Shown: in pieces, positions 1 through 5,169 of the stretch
How the letters are laid out: every line of letters begins with the position of its first letter
Numbering within the stretch: position 1 is the first letter of the stretch
Assembly: GCA_024691145.1 (NCBI GenBank)
Contig: JAILNW010000209.1
Span: 1-7,161 of the forward strand
Origin: Lachnospiraceae bacterium
GTDB taxonomy: Bacteria; Bacillota; Clostridia; Lachnospirales; Lachnospiraceae
DNA length: 7,161 bases
Direction: 5' to 3'
The notes under the pieces: generated by a model
What the model was told of the DNA's origin: nothing
Databases searched by the model: none
The model's input: the letters and a program-made list of their open reading frames with translations, nothing else
Program-made: the position numbers and the translations under genes

Positions 1-73
1 TACTTTTCTTGTTTACATCCTTTTTTCCACTTTTCTGCTTTGCTGCATTTTTAGTGTTTTTACTATCATCCAT
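1..73 (-). CDS. N-terminal fragment of an unidentified Lys-rich protein (cut by window edge)
   Basis: On the minus strand an ATG at 73-71 opens a frame that stays open to the window edge: 24 codons beginning MDDSKNTKNAAKQKSG and ending in KKDVNKKS. A consensus ribosome binding site (GGAGGT, 86-81) sits 7 nt before the ATG, which makes the start firm. The visible part is hydrophilic, with about one third lysine, and has no signal peptide or membrane segment so far. A basic disordered N-terminal tail like this can precede a membrane segment, a nucleic-acid-binding domain or a cytoplasmic enzyme, so no function can be assigned. It lies downstream of the large peptidase gene on the same strand, but a strong terminator and its own -10 box separate the two, so it is probably an independent transcription unit. 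Confidence 0.75.
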   Translation of the reverse strand, partial: MDDSKNTKNAAKQKSGKKDVNKKS

Positions 74-104
74 AGTAATAACCTCCTACATAAACTCTGT
101 TTAT

Positions 105-110
105 ATTATA
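105..110 (-). promoter_or_regulatory. -10 box of the leftmost minus-strand gene
   Basis: Read on the minus strand, 110-105 is TATAAT, an exact sigma-A -10 consensus, about 31 nt before the ATG at 73. The -35 region at the usual spacing (around 133-128, TGTTAA) is a poor match, so the promoter would be weak, activated or of extended -10 character. It lies between the terminator of the peptidase gene and the ribosome binding site of the partial gene, where a promoter is expected. Confidence 0.5.
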
Positions 111-146
111 TCATATATTACTCTTATTTAACATTAGAAAATGATT

Positions 147-182
147 AAAAAGCACTGTACCATTTTCTGATACAGTGCTTTT
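147..182 (-). terminator. Rho-independent terminator of the peptidase gene
   Basis: AAAAGCACTGTA (148-159) and TACAGTGCTTTT (171-182) form a perfect 12-bp stem with an 11-nt loop. On the minus strand the stem runs straight into a U run (151-147), and it begins about 20 nt after the TAA stop at 205-203. The A run on the other side also gives a U run in the plus direction, so it could work both ways. Confidence 0.9.
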
Positions 183-202
183 CTTATAAATTTTAGTTAT
201 TA

Positions 203-3200
203 TTATTTCTTTGTAAGTTTGCTATCCTTAAAGAAATATGTTCCTTCATTCATAGTGTAGTTATTGCCATTGTTGCTGTCCCAGTTATTATTGCCGTCAT
301 TGAAACAAGCCTTTAATTCATTTGCTCCACGTAAGTCAATAACTATCTTATGAGTATATCCAGCTTCTTCAGAAGACTTATCCATCATAACACCTGGAAC
401 ATTTGTCCACTGGTTATTAATTGAATAATGGATATATGGGTTGCTGTATCCTGCGTAGTATAATACAACTTTACCTGTAACATCATCATCATTATTATTG
501 TTATTTAATGATTTGATTACACCATTGCTGAATGTATACTTTCCAGCTGTAAACTTGTAGTTGCTTCCATTATTGCTGTCCCAGTTATTATTGCCATCGT
601 TAAAGCATGCTGTAAGTTCGCTGTCACCCTTAAGGTCAATTGTTACCATATGTGTGTATTCTTCATACTGGTACTCAGTCATAGCCATACCTGGAGCATT
701 TGTCCAGCCTGTGCTGTTTGTTCTGTAGTGAATGTATGGTGTGTTAAATCCTTTGTAGAATATTGTTACAGTATTCTGCTCATCTGGATTTTCATTTATA
801 ACAAACTCAATTGAAGAAGCTGCTTCTTCGTTTCCTGACTTTGCAGTTGCTGTAATTGTGTATGTTCCTGCAGTCTGTGGAGTCCATATTGCCTTTCCTT
901 CACTGTCTCCATTAAGTATTGTTTTATTATTTCCATTTACTATGTCGTAAATTACTGTGTCAGCTGTCTTTCCATCAGCAAGTGTAACATCAAGTGTAAT
1001 ACTGTTTCCTGTTAATGCAGGTGAAGCAACGCTTGTATTTACGCTGTTAATTCTAAGTTTGTCTTCAGCCTTCTTTACAACATAATCAAATGAATATGTG
1101 CAAAGACCTGATCCATATGTATTAAGTGATACATTAATTGTATAGTCACCAGCTTCATTAAATGTCCATTCAAGGCCGTCTCTATAATATGAGTATGCGG
1201 AAATATTATTTTCACTTCCTGTAGTATTGTTTACTATTGTAATTGTTGTAAGGTTTGATCCTCTATAATCAACTTCATATTTAGTATTTACCTTAAACTT
1301 AACTGTGTCTCCAACATGTGCTGGCGAAGGTACTGAAGTTTCAACTCCTGTAATTTCACAGCCGTGTACAGTTTTTGTAAACTCTTTTCTTGCCATCTGG
1401 CCTTCTGCGTCAGTTACTTCAGCAAAGTACTTAACCTCTCCACTAAATGGCAATGGAAGTGAAAGGTATCCATATCCGCCTTCGTTAGTATAAATATCAT
1501 TTCCGTTTTCATCAATATAACCTAATTTGTAAGTATATGGCTCTGTTCCGCCAAAAGCTAAAATGTTTGCTGAATAGTATCTTCCTCTTATAAGTGAGCC
1601 GTCCTCTGTATCAGTGTAAACATTAATTGCATCAATTTTAAGTGATAAATCATCACTAGTTATTCTGTATGTCATAGTGTATTCTGCAGTCTGTCCTGCT
1701 CCATCTACAACCTTTAATCTTATAGTGTATAATCCTCTCTTAACTGGTACCCATAAAGCGTTGTTATCACTATCAGTTTCAAGAATTGTAATTTCATCAT
1801 CAAGTTCTGCTGTATATGTAAATACAGGTTTTACTCCGTTTGGTCTTAATTCATTTCTGATTTCACTAGTTATAGTAATATTGCTTCCTATTTCCTGTGG
1901 AGCTTCTACGTTAAATCTTAATGAGCTGATATAAAGATAATTAACTCTGTAATCATGCAGCCATCTTGTTACAACCTCATTACCTGATTTTGCTTCGACG
2001 AAAAATGTATAGTAATCTTCTTTTCCTAAATTAAACTCACAAGTATTAGATGATGTAAAATCAGTTAAATATGTAATATTACCATATTTATTATATCCAA
2101 ATCTGTATGTTACATTCTTTGCATTAACACTTTCTGCTGTTAATACAATTTTATTAGTTGTTGTCTGTGGTGCATATTTATTTACTTTTAAGCTTACAGC
2201 AAATTTCTTTGCTTCATTTTCTCCAATTTTATTAATCTGTCCATTGCTTACAGTGTAAATTCCTTTGCTGAATCTGTAATTGCTTCCGTTTCTGCTGTCC
2301 CAGTTGCCTTTTCCGTCATTAAAACATGCCTGTACTTCCTTAGCATCTCCAAGATTAATAATATACTTATGTGTAAAGTTATCTACGTTTGATGATGGAA
2401 TCATAGCCATACCAGGTACATTTGTCCAGTTTTCGCCATCAATGCTATAATGAATGTATGGATTCTCATATCCTGCATAGTAAATTGTTACAGTATTTGT
2501 TCCATTCTTATTAACAGTAGATGTGTTAACAATCTTGTTTTCTCCACTCTTAAGTGTAATTGTCTCATTAATGTCCTGATTATATACTATACCTTCATCA
2601 TCATCAAGGATGGCTACTTTCTTAACAACTATGTCTTCACTTTCGTAACCGCTGTTACTTATTTCTGTAACCCATTCATAATCACTAAGTAGCTGTGAAT
2701 TAACTGCTGGAATCATGTTATCAAGTGCAATGTACATATGTCCTGTCTGTCTTCCACTTCTTCCGTTAAATGAATAGTCTTTTCTTAATTTATTAAAGAA
2801 TAATGGTCTGTAATAACTGATCTGATATCCATTTTCATCATAAGCTGTTATATTAGCATTTACATCACTAGTTCTTTTACTTTCTACTTCTAACTCAAGA
2901 AACTGCTTTGGTATTGTTGTGTTAATCTTAAATCCTGTAATATTGTGCATTGAATGGTTAAGCATCTCACTGCCTTCAATGTTCTTATAATCCATAGTGC
3001 TGTATGCAAGCCATATAAATCCTTTATTTTTCCAAGTTGCACCCCATGAATTAGCGATTTTAAATGCACCCATTTCATTGTCGTCTTTTACTCCATCATT
3101 ATTGATGTCAACCCAGATATCATCATCATATCCAACGATTGTCATACAATGTCCGCCAATTTCAGCATATTCTCTCTTGTAAAGATATGTAATATAGTCT

Positions 3201-4066
3201 CCCTTGTGTGACTTATTACTTGTTCCCTTATAGTTAGAATCTGTTGAGCTGTACTGTATTCTCTTCTGATTTCCCCACTCATTAACATCTGTACAGAATG
3301 TTAATAATTCTCCATTATTAAGAGAAGCTTTAATTGCATCAAGATATGGACTGTGGTTATTATCAATCTTCATATTTGAATCATTTGTACTTATTACATA
3401 TGCGTCTGTAATTCTTCTTGTTGCTGCTTTCTTCCAGATGTCTCCCTCTGCATGTGTATTGTTTGGATAATCATCTATATTATTGTAGTCAGTAAGGGCT
3501 GGCACTTCACTTAAATATGCTGCTCCCATTTCTTCGAGAAATTCTGTTACAATTAAAGGATATCCACCGCAGTTATCATATGAGAACATAGGTGAGAATA
3601 AGTTATTAACATCTTTAGATGATCTGTCATATAACTGATTGTATGTATAAGAAAACTGGTAATATAACATTGCCCAGCTTACGCAAGATCCAATATCTCC
3701 CTGATCTCCTATTGCAGGGAAATACTTAGATGTACTATTATCGATAGAACTTGGGAATTCATAATCTGATTCCTGACCTTCACTTACAGGTTCGTAATCA
3801 GCATCAACATCCTCATCAAGATACTGGTTTGCATCTGTTGCACCATTCTCGACGAAATCATAATAATCTTCTGCATCATTAATCTTTATCACATTGTCTT
3901 CAGCCCACTCTTTGGCTTCTAATGTGTCTTCTTCTAACCCCTTTGCGTGTGCCACAAGATCATCTGCCTTAATAGAATATCCTGCGTGACTCTTAACACC
4001 ATAAATTGCTCCAGCAACTAAAACACTAAGTGCAAGTGTTGCTATTATTTTCCCTCTTGTTTTCAT
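203..4066 (-). CDS. Secreted papain-like (C1) cysteine peptidase with three CBM25 starch-binding modules
   Basis: 1287 residues from the ATG at 4066. This start is preferred over in-frame ATGs at 4102 and 4078 because GGAGGT (4076-4071) precedes it by 4 nt, the 4078 ATG overlaps that site, and the 4102 ATG lies about where the predicted promoter would start transcription. Residues 1-28 are a Sec signal peptide (MKTRGK, hydrophobic core, possible cut after SHA). Residues 29 to about 112 are an acidic propeptide-like stretch. Residues 112-360 are a C1 peptidase: Gln122 and Cys128 in DQGDIGSCVSWA, NCGG at 165-168, His306 in GGHCMTIVGYD and Asn339 in NSWG, so all four catalytic positions are present. 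A 12-residue EF-hand-like loop (320-331) lies between His and Asn. Residues 375-520 are a beta-rich region I do not recognise. CBM25-like modules lie at 524-612, 1099-1184 and 1198-1285. Five beta-sandwich repeats of about 95 residues (roughly 620-708, 711-801, 808-900, 903-997, 1005-1090) resemble Y_Y_Y/Ig-like linkers. No LPXTG motif or C-terminal membrane anchor is seen, so surface retention would be through glucan. Substrate unknown; it is probably monocistronic. Confidence 0.9.
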   Translation of the reverse strand: MKTRGKIIATLALSVLVAGAIYGVKSHAGYSIKADDLVAHAKGLEEDTLEAKEWAEDNVIKINDAEDYYDFVENGATDANQYLDEDVDADYEPVSEGQESDYEFPSSIDNSTSKYFPAIGDQGDIGSCVSWAMLYYQFSYTYNQLYDRSSKDVNNLFSPMFSYDNCGGYPLIVTEFLEEMGAAYLSEVPALTDYNNIDDYPNNTHAEGDIWKKAATRRITDAYVISTNDSNMKIDNNHSPYLDAIKASLNNGELLTFCTDVNEWGNQKRIQYSSTDSNYKGTSNKSHKGDYITYLYKREYAEIGGHCMTIVGYDDDIWVDINNDGVKDDNEMGAFKIANSWGATWKNKGFIWLAYSTMDYKNIEGSEMLNHSMHNITGFKINTTIPKQFLELEVESKRTSDVNANITAYDENGYQISYYRPLFFNKLRKDYSFNGRSGRQTGHMYIALDNMIPAVNSQLLSDYEWVTEISNSGYESEDIVVKKVAILDDDEGIVYNQDINETITLKSGENKIVNTSTVNKNGTNTVTIYYAGYENPYIHYSIDGENWTNVPGMAMIPSSNVDNFTHKYIINLGDAKEVQACFNDGKGNWDSRNGSNYRFSKGIYTVSNGQINKIGENEAKKFAVSLKVNKYAPQTTTNKIVLTAESVNAKNVTYRFGYNKYGNITYLTDFTSSNTCEFNLGKEDYYTFFVEAKSGNEVVTRWLHDYRVNYLYISSLRFNVEAPQEIGSNITITSEIRNELRPNGVKPVFTYTAELDDEITILETDSDNNALWVPVKRGLYTIRLKVVDGAGQTAEYTMTYRITSDDLSLKIDAINVYTDTEDGSLIRGRYYSANILAFGGTEPYTYKLGYIDENGNDIYTNEGGYGYLSLPLPFSGEVKYFAEVTDAEGQMARKEFTKTVHGCEITGVETSVPSPAHVGDTVKFKVNTKYEVDYRGSNLTTITIVNNTTGSENNISAYSYYRDGLEWTFNEAGDYTINVSLNTYGSGLCTYSFDYVVKKAEDKLRINSVNTSVASPALTGNSITLDVTLADGKTADTVIYDIVNGNNKTILNGDSEGKAIWTPQTAGTYTITATAKSGNEEAASSIEFVINENPDEQNTVTIFYKGFNTPYIHYRTNSTGWTNAPGMAMTEYQYEEYTHMVTIDLKGDSELTACFNDGNNNWDSNNGSNYKFTAGKYTFSNGVIKSLNNNNNDDDVTGKVVLYYAGYSNPYIHYSINNQWTNVPGVMMDKSSEEAGYTHKIVIDLRGANELKACFNDGNNNWDSNNGNNYTMNEGTYFFKDSKLTKK
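212..475 (-). repeat. CBM25-type module 3 (C-terminal copy)
   Basis: Residues 1198-1285 of the peptidase. The module shows the CBM25 pattern: YYAGYSNPYIHY, a Trp followed by TNVPGVMM, then CFNDGNNNWDSNNG and a closing YFF strand. His1213, Trp1220 and Trp1262 occupy the positions expected to stack on and bind glucose units in CBM25 of starch-active enzymes. It is joined to module 2 by a short Asn/Asp linker (NNNNNDDD). Confidence 0.8.
515..772 (-). repeat. CBM25-type module 2
   Basis: Residues 1099-1184 of the peptidase. It carries FYKGFNTPYIHY, WTNAPGMAM and CFNDGNNNWDSNNG, with His1113, Trp1121 and Trp1162 as the likely ligand-binding set. It is offset from module 3 by exactly 100 residues (300 bp) at the FNDGNNNWDSNN core, where 23 bases are identical in both copies (273-295 and 573-595). 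Confidence 0.8.
2231..2497 (-). repeat. CBM25-type module 1 (internal copy)
   Basis: Residues 524-612 of the peptidase, between the unrecognised post-catalytic beta region and the first beta-sandwich repeat. It carries YYAGYENPYIHY, WTNVPGMAM and CFNDGKGNWDSRNG; His539, Trp547 and Trp589 retain the likely binding set. It is more diverged at DNA level from modules 2 and 3 than those are from each other. Confidence 0.8.
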
Positions 4067-4107
4067 TTTAACCTCCATAAAAAATAAAAAGTTTCTCAAC
4101 ATTTACT

Positions 4108-4136
4108 ATAGTATAACTTTTTTTCCTTATCGTCAA
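4108..4136 (-). promoter_or_regulatory. Candidate promoter of the peptidase gene
   Basis: On the minus strand TTGACG (4136-4131) matches the -35 consensus at 5 of 6 positions. The -10 is either TATACT (4115-4110, spacer 15 nt) or TACTAT (4113-4108, spacer 17 nt). Transcription would start near 4100, giving a leader of about 35 nt before the ATG at 4066. Neither -10/spacer combination is ideal, so the exact -10 is uncertain. Confidence 0.5.
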
Positions 4137-4409
4137 ATTGATAAGTTTATTTTTTTTGTTTACTTTTACTAACCAAAAATTATATATGAATATATGAAAC
4201 ATTCATTTTTTATATAAAATCCACAAAAAATATAGGAAAAAATACTATTAATTAACATATGACACTCCATATATTTACATTAAAATACATATTCTGGTAT
4301 TTATTAAAATATTTAACATTTCACATATCATAATAGTGTAATTTTATTGCATTATTATGATATGCAATTTCATTTTATACTTTTTTTATATTTTTTTATT
4401 TTTAATTAA
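4137..4409. other. A+T-rich divergent intergenic core, no gene seen
   Basis: Between the two outward-facing promoters there is no open frame with a ribosome binding site on either strand. The stretch is extremely A+T rich, with many T and A runs (for example around 4150-4158 and 4381-4400) that would give curved or easily melted DNA. Its one clear structured element is the hairpin at 4324-4364. I see no tRNA, riboswitch or CRISPR-like repeat here. Confidence 0.6.
4324..4364 (+). repeat. 19-bp near-perfect inverted repeat (hairpin or operator)
   Basis: CATATCATAATAGTGTAAT (4324-4342) and ATTGCATTATTATGATATG (4346-4364) pair over 19 positions with only a TTT loop. Seventeen pairs are Watson-Crick and two (4336/4352 and 4339/4349) are G-U, so the plus-strand RNA folds fully whereas the minus-strand RNA would have two A-C mismatches. 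Its centre is about 65 bp upstream of the -35 box of the plus-strand operon. It may be an operator for a dimeric regulator, a transcription terminator (T-rich DNA follows), or a cruciform-prone spacer. Confidence 0.75.
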
Positions 4410-4438
4410 TTGAATCAAACCTAAAAGTCATATACAAT
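4410..4438 (+). promoter_or_regulatory. Sigma-A promoter of the two-gene operon
   Basis: TTGAAT (4410-4415) and TACAAT (4433-4438) are separated by the ideal 17 nt, with 4 of 6 and 5 of 6 matches to the -35 and -10 consensus. Transcription should start near 4445, giving a leader of about 40 nt ahead of the GTG at 4485. Confidence 0.7.
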
Positions 4439-4470
4439 AAAAGTATGGACATTTAATTTTTTTGTATTTT

Positions 4471-4476
4471 GGGAGG
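4471..4476 (+). promoter_or_regulatory. Ribosome binding site that fixes a GTG start
   Basis: GGGAGG lies 8 nt before the GTG at 4485. There is no in-frame ATG near it, the next in-frame Met being codon 92, so this site decides the non-ATG start of the first operon gene. Confidence 0.8.
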
Positions 4477-4484
4477 TTATACTA

Positions 4485-5129
4485 GTGGTTATAAGAGATA
4501 AAAAGTCAGATTTGGAAAATAACAAAAACGGTAAAAAAATTTTATTAATAGCCTTATCATTACTGGCTATAGGTGCCATTATTTTAGCAGGCTGTTGGCT
4601 TAAGAATTCTAAAAAGAAATCTAAGAAGGTATCTTATGATAATACCATAGAGGAAGAAACAGAAACTGAAACAGAATCAGATAAACTTAAGTTAGATGAT
4701 ATCTCAGAACTTTTACTTGAATTAAATCAATATGACTTAGATACACTTTCTGCTAAGATGGAAAACGATGCCCTTCAGAAAAAATACTTAGAAGCTCTTG
4801 AAAAACGACCAGAAATATTTAACAAATTTTTAGATGAAAAGAAATCATTTATTCTTATAGTTGGTTCTAAGGGTACTGATGAAGCAGAGTATACTATGCC
4901 AGATGATACAAAGAAAATACTTGCAGAGAACAATTATCAATATGTTTACGCTGGAAGACCTTCTCAAAATTCAGACACTATTCTTTCTGAGTCTAAGTTA
5001 AAGGATAAAACAATAGGGTCTGTTGTAATTTTTAAAGAAGGAGAAATTATTGATCAGATAGATGAAGATGCATTTTTGTCAGAAAAAGAAATAAAGGACT
5101 GGCTTAGAACTTACATAACTGTAGAATAA
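4485..5129 (+). CDS. Membrane-anchored or lipoprotein with a thioredoxin-like domain lacking cysteines
   Basis: 214 residues from a GTG start. Residues 1-18 are hydrophilic and end in KK; 19-39 form one hydrophobic segment ending in LAGC (Cys37 is the only cysteine), which is a valid lipobox. A basic stretch (KNSKKKSKK) and an acidic E/T-rich linker follow, then a KLDDIS motif (68-73) and a C-terminal domain at about 111-213. That domain reads as a thioredoxin-like fold: strand SFILIVGS, helix DDTKKILAENN, strand YQYVYA, strand SVVIFKEGEIID and last helix EIKDWLRTYI. The CXXC loop is replaced by SKGTDEAEY, so no dithiol redox chemistry is possible. The next gene, 40 bp away in the same operon, repeats the membrane segment, the KLDDIS motif and the C-terminal domain, so the two are paralogues. 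The domain should lie outside the cytoplasm. Its function is unknown; binding or scaffolding is more likely than oxidoreductase activity. Confidence 0.8.
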   Translation: MVIRDKKSDLENNKNGKKILLIALSLLAIGAIILAGCWLKNSKKKSKKVSYDNTIEEETETETESDKLKLDDISELLLELNQYDLDTLSAKMENDALQKKYLEALEKRPEIFNKFLDEKKSFILIVGSKGTDEAEYTMPDDTKKILAENNYQYVYAGRPSQNSDTILSESKLKDKTIGSVVIFKEGEIIDQIDEDAFLSEKEIKDWLRTYITVE

Positions 5130-5169
5130 AATAATTTATAAATATATTTAATAGAAGAGGGTTAGATTT

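Noticed and set aside
212..772. The repeated Asn-rich segments as a CRISPR or minisatellite array
   Set aside because: The repeats are two coding protein modules in register with a 100-residue period; there are no short repeats with unique spacers.
1305..1934. Plus-strand open frames of 62 and 85 codons inside the peptidase gene
   Set aside because: They lie wholly within the peptidase coding region, have no ribosome binding site and show no recognisable domain.
2450..3182. Short open frames on both strands over the middle of the peptidase gene (80, 62 and 61 codons)
   Set aside because: They are shadow frames; their composition follows the complement of the real gene and there is no start signal.
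4067..4102. Upstream in-frame ATGs (4102 and 4078) as the peptidase start
   Set aside because: The 4102 ATG sits about at the predicted transcription start and the 4078 ATG overlaps the ribosome binding site; the 4066 ATG has correct spacing and opens directly on a normal signal peptide.
4137..4320. Possible small gene or riboswitch in the A+T-rich spacer
   Set aside because: No frame with a ribosome binding site and no conserved RNA pattern could be recognised; T and A runs alone are not evidence.
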